From Adenophora triphylla var. japonica (taxonomy: Eukaryota > Streptophyta > Magnoliopsida > Asterales > Campanulaceae): a stretch of DNA of 64,000 nt. Positions 45,784 through 57,340 of the stretch are shown here, in pieces (position 1 is the first letter of the stretch; each line of letters starts with the position of its first letter). The stretch is from assembly GCA_022495995.1 (NCBI GenBank), contig JAFEMH010002434.1:124001-188000 (forward strand), in the 5' to 3' direction. The position numbers were made by a program, and so were the translations under genes. The notes beneath the pieces are model-generated. The model had not been told where the DNA came from and searched no databases. It was given only the letters and a program-made list of their open reading frames with translations.

Positions 45784-46857
45784 TCATTCTATGAATTCTC
45801 GAATGAGGTGGAAACGTTTAAGTATGTGTTTGGATCGCTTATGTGACCTTGGTTCCATTGCTTGCGCAATGGCACCATGATTGTCACAACAAAGTTCCAC
45901 CGGATTAGTGATACTTGGAACAACTTCCAAAACACTAATGAACTTCTTGATCCAAACTGCATCTTTAGCTGCATCGGATGCTACTAAATATTCGGCCTCA
46001 GTTGTAGAATCGGCTATGGTACTTTGCTTGGAACTCTTCCAACAAATCGCACCTCCGTTAAGCATAAACACAAACCCTGATTGCGATCTAAAATCATCTT
46101 TGTCAGTTTGGAAGCTTGCTTCTATGTAACCTCTTACAACAAGATCATCTTCCATCCCTCCAAAGACCAAGAACGCATCCTTAGTCCTTCTTAAGTACTT
46201 AAGGATCGTCTTAACTGCCATCCAATGGTTTTCATCAGGATCAGATTGATATCAACTCGTCATACTTAGAGCATTTGAGACGTCGGGTTTAGTACAAATC
46301 ATGGCATACATGATAGATCCAATAGCCGAAGCGTATGAAACCTCATTCATTCTCTTTAGCTCACCAGTTGTCTTAGGACACTGAGTCTTGCTAAGAATAA
46401 CACCATGACCCATTGGCAAGTTACCTCTCTTAGAATTTTCCATTTTGAATCTTCTAAGAACTTTGTCAATGTAAGTACTTTGACTCAAACCAATTATCCT
46501 TTTAGATCTATCTCTATAGATCTTGATGCCAAGGATGTAAGCGGCTTCACCCATATCTTTCATTGAGAAACATTTCCCTAACCAAGACTTGACAGTCTGA
46601 AGTGTAGGAATGTCGTTTCCAATGAGTAAGATATTATCGACATACAATATTAGAAATATTACTGTGCTCCCACTGAATTTCATGTATACACAAGGTTCAT
46701 CTTCGTTCTTGATGAAGCCAAACTCTTTGATCGATTCATCAAAACGAAGATTCCAACTCCTAGAAGCTTGCTTCAACCCATATATGGATCTTTGCAACTT
46801 GCATACTTTATTAGAATTTCTTGGATCGACAAAACCTTCGGGTTGTGTCATATACAC
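45784..46857 (-). pseudogene. RT C-terminal part and RNase H of copia element 2
   Basis: Minus-strand frames give MYMTQPEGF, KLQRSIYGLKQASRSW, then LILYVDNILLIGNDI, where the RT catalytic YVDD reads YVDN. MKDMGEAAYILGIKI follows. RNase H is in a second frame (46221-45784): GYIEASFQTDKDDFRSQSG and ADSTTEAEYL and KHILKRFHLIREFIE. A stop and frameshift near 46222-46252 separate them. Confidence 0.9.
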
Positions 46858-48547
46858 ATCTCAAGTAACTTCCCATTTAGGAAAGCTATTTTGACATCCA
46901 TTTGCCATGTCTCGTAGTCATAATACGCGATTGTGGCAATTAAAGTTCTAATAGACTTCAGCATTGCAACAGACGAAAATGTTTCGTCATAGTCAATACC
47001 ATGAACTTGCTTAAATCCCTTTGCTACAAGTCTAGCCTTGTAAGTATGCACCTTCCCATCCATCTCAGTCTTCTTCTTGAAGACCCATTTGCACCTTATG
47101 GTTTTTACACCTTCAGGCGTCTCAATCAATTTCCAAACTTGATTATTCGACATGGATTGTAATTCGGATTCCATGGATTCTAACCATTTATCAGAATCAG
47201 GAGTGGACATCGCCTCTTGATAGGAAATAGGTTCTTCATTCTTAATGACTTTCACTTCATTACTTTCCGAAACGAGAAAACCATATCTCTCGGGTTCGGA
47301 TCGTACTCTATCCGATCTACGATGGACTTGTGAATCTTGAACCGGTTCCACAATTTCTTGTGAACTTGGTTCCGTCTCTACTATTGGTTCCATGTTATTT
47401 TCGGTTTCTTGAATTTCTTCAAGATCAATTTTACTCCCGCTAGATGTTTTATTGAGAAACTGTTTCTCAAGAAAAGTACCATATTGAGCAACAAACACTT
47501 TGTTCTCATTGTGGTTGTAAAAGAAACATCCTTTGGTTTCCTTAGGATAACCAACGAAAATAACTTTGTCAGATTTAGGTGCTAACTTATCAGAGACAAG
47601 TCTCTTCACATAAGCTTCGCAACCCCAAATCTTCATGAAAGATAAACTCGGTTTTCTTCCATGCCACATCTCATGTGGAGTCTTAGGAGCCGATTTAGTA
47701 GGGATTATGTTCAGTGTGAACGGATCAATCTCTATTGCATGTCCCCAAAAGGAAACATGAAGGTTAACTTGACTCATCATTGAACGAACCATTTTTGACA
47801 AGGTTCTATTCCTCCTCTCGGACACACCATTCCATTGTCGTGTTCCAGGTGGAGTCAACTCTGAAACAATTCCACAGTTTTTGAGATGATTGTCAAACTC
47901 TTGGCTTAAATATTCACCACCACGATAGGATCGAAGTGCTTTAATAGTTTTGCCAAGTTGATTTTGTACTTCATTTTGAAATGTTCTAAACATCTCAAAC
48001 GATTCACTTTTGGAATTCATCAGATAGACATAGCCATATCTAGATAAGTCATCAGTGAATGTAATGAAATACCGAAATCCTCCCCTAGCAATGCTGCTTA
48101 ATGGTCCACATACATTTGTATCTACTAGGGCCAATAAGTCACTAGAGCACTACTCTTAGTGTAGGGTGGTTTGGTCATTTTTCCCAATAAGCAAGATTCA
48201 CATACCTCATATGATTCATAATCATGTGAGTCTAAAAGTCCATCCTTATGGAGTTTAGATATGTGTTTCTCATTTATATGACCAAGCCGAAAATGCCACA
48301 TGAACGTGTTGTTCACATCATTCGGTTTAGATTTCTTACTTATATTATAGATATCTTCAATATCATTTTGTTTCTCAACATTAAGGATATAAAGGCCATT
48401 AAATGAATTTGCAATACAATAAAGCATATCATTTAAATAAATATAAAACTTCTTATTCTCAATAAGAAACTTATATCCTTCATCATCCATATAAGAAACA
48501 GAAATAATACTCCTACTCAAATCCAGAACGTAGTAACACTTGTTCAA
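46848..48547 (-). pseudogene. Integrase and RT N-terminal part of copia element 2
   Basis: GAG-pre-integrase lies at 48547-48125 (MWHFRLGHINEKHI, CESCLLGKMTKPPY). After a frame change, the integrase frame 48134-46848 starts DTNVCGPLS, where TD is expected, and has LRSYRGGEYLS, where the second catalytic Asp is expected in SDRGGEY. The third residue is intact (NGVSERRNRTL). It continues to HEMWHGRKPSLSFMKIWGCE and the RT start KCKWVFKKK, ARLVAKGFKQVHGIDYDETF. Two of the three DDE residues appear lost. Confidence 0.9.
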
Positions 48548-49759
48548 AATAAGTACTAGTCAACTAGGTAAAGTAACTTCATAAGTTTCTACGGCTAATG
48601 CAGCAACTCTTGCTCCATTCCCCACACGTAGGTCCATTTTACCTTCTTTGAGTAGCTTTCTATTCTTTAGATCAGGCACATTTAGACAAATGTGGGATCC
48701 AATCCGGTATCCAATACCCATGAACAAGAAGTAGAAAGGAAAATATCTATCATATAGATACCTGAAGTAGTAGCAATCATATTGCCCTTCTTCACTTTTT
48801 AGGCCTTCCTTATAAGCCTGGCAACTTTGCTTCCAATGACCAATCTCATTGCAATGGTAGCAAAATGCATCCTTTTGAGACACTTTGGGTTTAGCCACTT
48901 CGGCATTTGCAACTTTTGCCTTGGGTTTAGCAACCTTTGCTTTGCCTACTTTGTTTTAATTTTTGAACCCCTTTCTTGTGTTAACCATTAACAAAACATA
49001 CCTCTCTTGCCTAGCTTGCACTTGGAACATTTCCTTTGTGCGCTGTGCTAGGTCAAAAGCAGTTACCATGTGTTCAAGGTCCTTCATAAGCGCCTTACAC
49101 ATGGTGGCAAGCATAAGGCATGCAACATTATTAGAATCATCAACATGTTTCTTATGTTGCTCCTTATCTGCCCTTAGACGTGTCCAAAATCTAATCGGAA
49201 CCGGCTAATCGGCGGTTTTTAACTGGTCAACTAACCTGTCAAACCCGTTAACCTGTTTAACCATAACCGGATTAACCGAAACCGGCGGTTAACCGGTTCT
49301 GTTAAGGTTATAGGTTTTTCAAACCGGCTAACCGGCGGTTATTTAACCGGTTATAACCGTTTAAATAACCAGTGGTTATAACCGGATTAACTGGCCAAAT
49401 TTAAATTACTCCCCAACGGCTACTGAATAGCCAACGGCTACTTTGACCCCATTCAAATTCCCTCCCAACGGCTACTTTGATCCCATTCAATACTCCCTCC
49501 CAACGGCTACTTTGACAGTTTGACCCCATTCAATTTAGTTAAAAAAAATCTTTTTCTTGAAAAAAATCAACCCTATAAATATCACCTCCCTCCCTCCCAC
49601 CATTTCATTTTCACCTTACTTCTCTACTCTCTCTCTCTCCTCTCAAATATCCTAAGCCTCTATCATACTCTCATATTCGATTTTCAGTTAGTTTCCTTAC
49701 AATTCCCAATTAGTTTTTTAGCGAAATTAATATTTTTGTTCTATTTCGAGAATTCCAGT

Positions 49760-50150
49760 CAGTATTTTAACAATTCCAGTTAGTTTTTAAGAATTTTAGT
49801 TAGTTTTTTGAAATTCCAATCAGTTTTTTAACGTTTCCAGTTAGTTTTTAGGAATTTCAGTTAGTTTTTTAGAATTTCAGTAAGTTTTTTAACATTTTCA
49901 GTTAGTTTTTCAGAATTTTAGTTAGTTTTTTTAAATTCCAGTCAGTTTTTTAACGTTTCCAGTTAGTTTTTCAGAATTCCAGTTAGTTTTTTAGAATTTC
50001 AGTCAGTTTTTTAACGTTTCCAATTAGTTTTTCTGAATTCCAGTTAGTTTTTTAGAATTTCAGTCAGTTTTTTAACGTTTCCAATTATTTTTTTCAGAAT
50101 TTCAGTTAGTTTTTTGAAATTCCAGTCAGTTTTTTAAAGATTTTCAGTTA
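49760..50150 (+). repeat. 61-bp minisatellite in the hAT element
   Basis: CAGTTTTTTAACGTTTCC or a variant starts at 49821, 49882, 49943, 50004 and 50065, exactly 61 bp apart. Each unit holds further CAGTTAGTTTTT/GAATTTCAG subrepeats of about 20-26 bp. It occupies the place where the N-terminal half of a transposase gene would be expected. Confidence 0.92.
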
Positions 50151-50300
50151 GTTTTTTAACAAAGTTAGCATTTTTTTCGAATTCCAGCCAGTTTTCTAAC
50201 GAAATTGTCTTCTTCTCGAAGAGGCAACTTAGGCAAGGAAATCGTTGGTTCTTCCTCCCATCATAACGATGTTCCAACTAGGTGAAATTCCACCTATAAA

Positions 50301-51300
50301 ATGTTAAAAGATGGTTTTGAGTATAAAGAGTTTCTTATGGATTTTTTTGCTACAATTGGTAATAATCAACCTTTATTTCCTTATCAATGGAATGCATGCA
50401 CTAATTTGTGTAAATTGCTAAAGATTTTTAACACCGCTACTTTGGCATTATCGGGAGTTTATTATCCAACTTTCATTTTGGATCTTGAGCAATGTGTTGC
50501 AATTGTTACTAGTTTTAATAATTTAAAAGATTGCTTGATTTTGAAAGAACGCATTTTTTTTTCCATGAGACAAAAGTGGATTCAATATTTTGCCACTATT
50601 CTGTCTTTATTTTTGGTTGCAAAAGTATTAGATCCCCGTGTTAAGTTAGATGAGTTGGAAGCAATTTTAGATTTTTATTATTTGAATTTATACCCCGAAT
50701 GTGACGGTGATAATGAAACTCCGTCTAATATTGTTGCTACTACAAAAAATGATTTGGTGTCTCTTTTTAACGAATATAATGCAATTCATGGAAATCCTTC
50801 TCAAAATGTTGACTCAAGTACTTCTTCTCAAGATGTTGGTGGTAATTTAGTTGAGGCGGATCCGTATTATTTTTTTGCTAATTTGTATAGCAAAAAAATG
50901 TCCTCGAGTAGGGACTTTTTCTTCCTCTAACATTCCCTTGGAGTTAGAAACATATTTCAACACTACTTTTGAATGGGATCAAAGTAGTTCAAATCCAAAT
51001 GATTTTGATGTTTTAAAGTGGTGGTCAAGAAGAAACGAAAGTTATCCTATACTCTCTATAATTGCAAAAGAAGTCTGAGCTTCTCCCGCGTCAATGGTGG
51101 CGGTCGAATTGGCATTTAGCATTGGAGGAAATGTTTTGGATGAAAGACGTTCCCAACTAATGGTTGAAAAATTGAAAAATCAACTATTACTTGGGGATTG
51201 GGTTAGATCGGAAAAGAGAGAACAAAATATGCCTTATGAAGAGGATACACTAGACCCAAAATATCAATACGATGTGGATGACTCTACGGGAAGTGAGTGA
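50301..51300 (+). pseudogene. hAT transposase, C-terminal half
   Basis: Reads NQPLFPYQWNACTNLCKLLK, YYPTFILDLEQ, VAKVLDPRVKLDELE, then after a frameshift near 50905 FDVLKWWSRRNESYPILS and, past a TGA at 51076-51078, AFSIGGNVLDERRSQL, the hAT dimerisation (DUF659/hATC) segment. The ancestral order RNase-H-like end, W-box, hATC is clear. The BED finger and N-terminal catalytic part are absent, so the element is non-autonomous. Confidence 0.88.
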
Positions 51301-52338
51301 GGATTAGATTAGTTTTTAATTTTAATTTTTTAGATTAGGTTTATTTTTATTGAATTGTAATAGTTAGGTTGAGGTAAAGGCTCCTAAATGTTCCCCCTTA
51401 ATTATAAAAGGGTAAGGTTGGTTGTCCCCCTCTTTGTAATTTTTTTAATTAATAAAATTTAAGGGTACCGTCCCTTTTTTTCTTTTATATATTTTAATTT
51501 CTTTAAAAAATCTTAACTTTTTTTATATAACTTTTTCCAAAAAAAATCACTACTAACTAACATCTCAAAATAGTATTATTTATTCAAAAAAAAAATTAAA
51601 AAAAAATGGGCATATAGAGTATACAAGTTAACAGAAACTGTTAAAAAGTTAACTGTTTTTTCAAAATCTGTTAAAAAGTTAATTGTTTTCTTCAAAAAAA
51701 TGTTAAAAACTGTTTTAAAAGAAATATTCTACAAACCATAATATCAAATAGCTTTGCTTAACTAACAAAAAAAATAAAAAATAAAAAACTGTTAAAAAAT
51801 TCTGTTAAACACACTTTCAGTTAAAATTTCATTTTATTAAAAATACTTAACTTTTTTATATAAATTTTTCCAAAAAAAAATCACTAATAACTAACATCTC
51901 AAAAAGTATTCTTTATTAAAAAAAAAAGGAATATAAAGTACAAAAGTTAACAGAAACTGTTAAAAATTCCGTTAAAAGGACTAATCTGAAAAAAGGGCTT
52001 CAGTTACCCTTTTTAACCGGATAAACAGTGTTAATCGGTTATAACCGTTAACCGGATAACCGTAACCGTTAGTACACGGTTAACGGTTAGGTTACGGTTA
52101 AGATTTAACGGTTTTTTTAACGGGCGGTTATAACCGTTAACCGACGGTTATAACCGTTTGGATACGTCTATCTGCCCTTGCAACATTTGCAGCGGGTTTA
52201 GCAGGAATGGGTTCGTCAAGAACGTACAATTTGCCTAAAAACAATTCTTAAGCTTCTGATCTAATCAGAATAGTCTGTACCGTTCTTTTCGAGATTGTCC
52301 TTCTTAAGAATGGATCGCAATTTATTGTGTAATGCCAT

Positions 52339-53202
52339 TTCTACAATAAGATATACATACAATACGAACAAATATAAGTATCAAATCATTTACCATCTAA
52401 GAGACAAATAATGTATTTCATAAATACTTCCATTAAATTACACACCTTCAAATATATGCATGTATCATATAATTATAATGGGCTAAGATCCATATTTCAC
52501 TTGATTTTTGTTTAACTGAGTCAATGCCCGAAATCAAACTATTTAGGTAGATAACATCACTCATATCATATATGACTCTTAGATCTTTTTATGAGATTCT
52601 AGACATCTTTTGTCAACACATGTTTTAACCTCATCTATGCCTTGGGTCAAATCTCATTTGAAAGCACCAATTAAGTTCAACCTTTTTCAAACGTATGAGA
52701 CACAGAACGATGCACCTAACTGAGTCAAAACTACATCAACCGTTATCTCATCTTGATCACAAATTAATATATAATGATGCACCCAACTGAGTCGAAACTA
52801 CATCAAAATACCCTAAAATTTCACAAGTGTTCTAATCAAGGGGTGGCATAAAACTTAAACATTTAGAAGGTTTTACACATAGTAACAAACATCGCATGGT
52901 TGTATTATGAAACTTATGTGTACATAATTATGAACATAGGATTTAACAAACTATCATAAACAAACAATTTGTTTTCAGATCTGAGAATTTTATTAATCTA
53001 ATTAATCAAATTAAACAGATCAATAATACATGTAGAAGATTAATCATATCAATCAACTATTAATCATAATCATGGTATATCACATATAATTGTTTTCTCA
53101 AAACAACACACATAAAATCATAGATCTATTTCATTCAGCATGTAAAGCATTTAATCAAATTAAATCTAGCATGCCAATTTTAACCTAATCATGATAAAAC
53201 GC
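52339..53202 (-). other. 5' untranslated leader of copia element 2
   Basis: AT-rich non-coding sequence between the primer site (53203) and the gag start (52338). Two similar blocks with GCACC(C/T)AACTGAGTC (about 52712 and 52780) suggest local duplication. Nothing else recognised. Confidence 0.55.
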
Positions 53203-53216
53203 GGCTCTGATACCAC

Positions 53217-54917
53217 TGTTGGGTTTTGGGGTTACAAACGCAGCGGAAGTCTTTATTAAATAACACAAAACCCTAGCCTTGAATCCGTGTAACACGAATA
53301 TATTAAAACTTATGAAATAGATTTACATACCTTAATAGCGATTTTGTTGCTCAAAACGAATCTTCAAAATCGAATATTTGAACCGTTGACGAAACTTTGA
53401 TCTTCTCCTTGTTCTTCCTTGGTGATGAATCAAAAATGGTAGATCTTCAAGCTTTAGGTGATAAAGCAATCACCCTCTATTGGTAATCCACACGTGAATG
53501 AACCAAGATCTATATCTTGTTGGATTGCTAGATGATCCTCTATTGTTGAAACTCTTTTCAACAATCAATGGCTGTTATGGAATGAATCTATGGAGTTTTT
53601 GATATTTGATTCGTAACCAAAATCAATTAATTAGTGTTTCTCAAAACCCAATTTTCGTGTGTTTTGACCAAGGACAAAGGGTCTATTTATACTTTATAAA
53701 TATTCCTAGCTTTTAGGAAGAAACCTTAATTTTTCAAGTCAAAAACGGTCTTCCAGCACAGTCGGGACGAGTCGTCCCCTATTGCCAGCATCCTGATACA
53801 CTCGTCCCCCTTATGGGGAATAGTTAGTGCATTTGGGGACGAGTCGTCCCGTGACCCCAGATTTCACATTTGAGCCATTTTTTAATCCGTTCTTTGTGTG
53901 TGACCCTTTAGAAATTTTATTTTATGTTGGTAGTGAGTTGAAACATAAACCTCACAAGACACAAGTGATCTCTAGCAAGTCATTATGTCCATCCAATTAA
54001 ATATAACATCAAAGCTTGATTCCTTGATAGATCAATGTCACAATACCTTTGTCACACGATGTCATATTGAACATAAGTCATGGTTCACATCAACTTACAT
54101 TGTTCAATGCTTTCTCGATTTCGAATATGTTGATAATCCAAGTCCATTTAATCTCTATCAAATCTCTTGAGTGTGGCCACACATTTTATCAACATCATTC
54201 ATCGAGGGGCCCAAGCAAACATCTCTCTCTCTCGATTGAGAGGGACAAATCCCATCTTGACTTATCATTCTTCCCTACAAGAATCCAATCGTGCCAACAT
54301 AGCCCTTATTGCTATCCTATTAAATATAGTGTTAGACTACATCAAACACTATGTTCATCATGTGGAAGACGATAATAATCTCAGGTACTAAGGATTCCAT
54401 TGACACGACTATCATGAGATTTAATCATGACATATATGACTGTAGACCATGTCATAAATCTCATAGGTAGGTCATGTCCAGTACCTTGTTCTCTAACAAG
54501 TACCCATAAGTGTAATGTGCATCCCCATGCATATAATCATCTCTATGATTATCCATTACCAACTTATACTAGTTTTTTTTTCTTAAAGAAGGGGATCAAC
54601 ACATTTCACCGCTCCCCCCTTGATGCACTTCACAGAGGCGCCTAGCTATGCTAGGGAGGGCAATGTCATTCCCTCTAACCACTGGTGGGGGAATCGAACC
54701 CATGACCTTCAGGTTGGAAGCCATGAACTCTAATCATCAGACTAAGACCAACTTATACTAGTTATTCATAATAAATAGGGACACATAATATTATAATAAA
54801 CATGTAAAACATATAATACTCCAGATAAACATTATCTATTATAAATGGTAAAGACGATTACATAACGGTATAAGTTATGAGTCAAAATAACTATACGCCT
54901 ATGGCATAACACCAACA
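53217..54917 (-). repeat. 5' LTR of copia element 2 (SINE-interrupted)
   Basis: TGTTGGGTTTTG...CACCAACA, 1.7 kb with the 174-bp SINE. Contains two GGGACGAGTCGTCCC palindromes (53764-53778, 53836-53850). Homologous to the LTR at 63164-64000, which lies in the opposite orientation. Confidence 0.88.
54573..54746 (-). mobile_element. tRNA-derived SINE
   Basis: 174 bp flanked by the 15-bp duplication ACCAACTTATACTAG (54558-54572, 54747-54761). On the minus strand it starts near CTTAGTCTGATGATTAGAG, has a B-box-like GGGTTCGATTCCC (54701-54689) and ends in a T-run on the plus strand, i.e. a poly(A) tail. The truncated left LTR of the same element lacks it, so it arrived after LTR synthesis. Confidence 0.9.
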
Positions 54918-55266
54918 GTGGGCGGCAAGAACAAGGATCAAAATTGGGCGTTGCACAAATTCTTTTGGTTTTATGTTACTTAGAACAAACAGGATCAAGG
55001 TTTCATAAATCCAAATGGATTTGGGACTACAGGTATTCAAATCAGGATCAGGGTTGCATTTACATGATTAAGGACATTGGATTCGAGATCAAGGTTGCAG
55101 AATCTGTTTTTTGCTAGGGTTTGCAGGGATCTATGTGGATCGTGTTATTGAGGATTTGTGGGTGCAGTGATAATGGGCGGAGATTGGTCAACATAAACTC
55201 CTTATTGTGCATGGAATTCAGAGTAGCGATTTGTTTCCTTATTATGCGTGGACTCCTTTTGGAAAC
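54918..55266. other. Intergenic stretch with start of duplicated unit copy C
   Basis: AGTAGCGATTTGTTTCCTTA near 55222 matches the block of copies A and B (36166, 45076). The rest is unclassified; no ORF of note. It ends with GGAAAC, duplicated around the next LTR. Confidence 0.55.
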
Positions 55267-56941
55267 TGTAAGTACCCCAATCCGGACCGCTCGCCATTCG
55301 AGCAACCGGGAAGGACACCGAGGGTGACTTATCCATAATCACAAATTCCCGTGACTTTCCAAGGGTCAAACAAAGCAAGAAATGACCTTTGTACATTGAA
55401 AAAACCAAAAAGACCTTGCAGGAATGACAAAAAAGTAAAAAAGTTCTGACATTGCACATTGGTCCGTACGGACCTCCTTGCAAAAGGAAGAGTCATTCGT
55501 CCTTGTCAATTTCCAGAGGCTATAAATACAAGCCTCTGGCTCCTTCATTTCACACACCAACACATCCAATAACACCAAAAGCAGCACAAAAAACTGCAAA
55601 ATACAAAATCTGAGGAGAGTGAGCATTATGGGACATTCTGCCTAAGTGAGAACAGAATGCTCTCCTTCTTAATCATCCTAAACAAATCCCACACTTCTCC
55701 CAAAAAACGAACCCTAGGAAGATAGAAAATAACCAATATTGGAGAAATCTCCTTCTAAACCCAAAATAATGCTTTAATATTTCATTTTCATGTATTTTAA
55801 TGTAATATGGATCATTGTTGTTAAATATATCATTTATAATGTAGTCTTTATTTATTTTGTACATTTTAGACCCAAATCATCTAAATGATCCTATAAGATT
55901 TTCCATACACAATGTGCTTAAAAATGGAGGTCTAATGGTGATAGTGGTTTGTTTATATTCCATGTATTGTATTTCCATTACTTACTTCCAAATGTATTTA
56001 CTTTTTAAGATCATCTTTTGATCCATTTTTCCTTTTGAGTTACAATGATACAAGTAACCCTAATCACCAAGGATAAACTCATCACTCATGTTAAAGATGT
56101 AGTTCTAGGGCTTATGGTTACAATGCTGATGTAACTTTATTTCTTTCATTTTCTTCTTAAAATGTGACAAAGGTTCAAGTTTAAACCTTCAAAAGATTTC
56201 TCATCTCATTACTTGGGACAAACAATCTCCATTGTTATTTCTCAAGAAAAACTTGAAACCACTATTATTGTACAACCCTAAGTCTTGGAGATGACAACCC
56301 TAAGATTGGACATTTCCCTCTTTTTGGATTTTATGGCCAAACTTCTGGACAATCCAGAAGTTGTCACATTTCTTTCCCAATTCTAATCAAAGTAACATCA
56401 AGAATTAAATGAGACACAAAAAATAGTTTACTGCATACACCAATCCGTACGGACCTCCTTGTAAAGAGGCATTGATCCGTACGGATCATCTTGCAGTCTG
56501 TGACATTTGCTCAGTTTTCAGTTTTTTTCAGTTTCAGATTTACTTTTAAACCCTCCATTTTATCAAAACGAACAGTTTTCTATAAACTGCACAGTTTTCC
56601 TTTTCTTTTAAACTACAAGGCTACTTGATTTTGAACACACACACACACACAACTTTCTAAAAAGGGTTCAGAAAGACTCATGGAATATGAGGCATTTCGG
56701 GTGAGCACAAAAATCTCTTCCCGAGGCATAACGTGACCTCCGAACTCAAAATCTCACATCAAAAGCCTTTTTTCAATGTTTTGGGCTTACAACAAAATGA
56801 CGTGGCGACTCTCTTTTCAAAGGAATTCATCCGTCCAATCTTTAAAACAATTTTCCGCCTCTCCAAGAGAGGAGCGAGCCCGATGTGCTCGGGCGTCCGC
56901 CGGATCGGGTAATTTCAGCAACGTAATTCTCTTCTTGTGCA
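55267..56941 (+). mobile_element. 1.68-kb solo LTR with GGTCCGTACGGACC palindromes
   Basis: TGTAAGTACCCC...CTTCTTGTGCA, flanked by GGAAAC (55261-55266, 56942-56947). TATA-like CTATAAATACAAGCC at about 55519-55533. The end holds GTGGCGACTCTC and GCTCGGGCGTCCGCC, common in gypsy LTRs. Palindromes GGTCCGTACGGACC (55461-55474), TCCGTACGGA (56444-56453) and GATCCGTACGGATC (56474-56487). No internal genes, so a solo LTR. Confidence 0.75.
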
Positions 56942-57340
56942 GGAAACAGATTACTTCTTGGAGAAGGAAGTAAAATTCTTTAGGGTTTAGATTTGATATT
57001 CCTATAAATACAAGTGACAACCTAGAATATTGTGCTAGTAGATGATAAAATTAGTTGTTGCTAATTTGTGTTAGCCAGATAGAATTTGTGAGACCTACAG
57101 AGAGCCAAGAACATTGAGGGCGTGTGGGGTGCTCTTAGGGGCATTCCGTTGATGGTTCAAGATATGTGAGGATGTATGTGATGGTGTGTTCTTGATGTGA
57201 CTTTGTTTATTGTTGTAAACATGGGCGATATTGTAACACCACATATTGTTATATTAGTTGCTATCCTGGCTTGTTACTGCCTCAGATGAAGCCATTGGTG
57301 TGACGATCTAAGTTAATAAATTGTATTTTTCTTGTTAATT
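56942..57340. repeat. Duplicated intergenic unit copy C, right part
   Basis: Matches 45155-45383: ATTACTTCTTGGAGAA, then GACCTACAGAGAGCCAAGAA and GAGGATGTATGTGATGG. Continues past the point where copy B is cut by the copia 2 LTR, so it shows the uninterrupted sequence. Confidence 0.85.

Larger units (their letters stand above)
49175..52170 (+). mobile_element. hAT transposon with decayed transposase
   Basis: 8-bp target duplication TCTGCCCT at 49167-49174 and 52171-52178. Terminal inverted repeats TAGACGTGTCCAAA (49175-49188) and TAGACGTATCCAAA (reverse of 52157-52170). Both subterminal regions are packed with CCGGTTATAACCGG-like palindromes (49200-49395, 52005-52160), typical transposase-binding sites. 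Inside are a 61-bp minisatellite and the C-terminal half of a transposase. Confidence 0.95.
48560..52338 (-). pseudogene. gag of copia element 2, split by a hAT insertion
   Basis: The gag start MALHNKLRSILKKDN is at 52338 and soon meets TAG (52263-52261). The frame resumes with FLGKLYVLDEPIPAKPAANV up to the hAT target site, then continues left of the transposon with KEQHKKHVDDSNNVACLML, a match to copia UBN2_2 gag. The zinc knuckle CYHCNEIGHWKQSC is at about 48861-48820. One further stop lies at 48958-48956. Confidence 0.85.
45377..54917 (-). mobile_element. Ty1/copia LTR retrotransposon 2 (degenerate)
   Basis: Minus-strand element. The 5' LTR is on the right (53217-54917) next to the primer site TGGTATCAGAGCC (53203-53215, minus). 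A truncated 3' LTR is on the left (about 45383-45637) with a purine-rich tract inside it (45638-45650). Gag and pol lie between, with a hAT transposon inside gag (49175-52170) and a SINE in the right LTR (54573-54746). Catalytic residues are mutated and the frame is broken in several places. No target duplication can be proven because the left LTR is truncated; GTGGG occurs at both edges and may be coincidence. Confidence 0.88.

Noticed and set aside
54685..54705. Possible tRNA gene (GGGTTCGATTCCC)
   Set aside because: The flanking 15-bp duplication and poly(A) end show a SINE; no cloverleaf can be completed.
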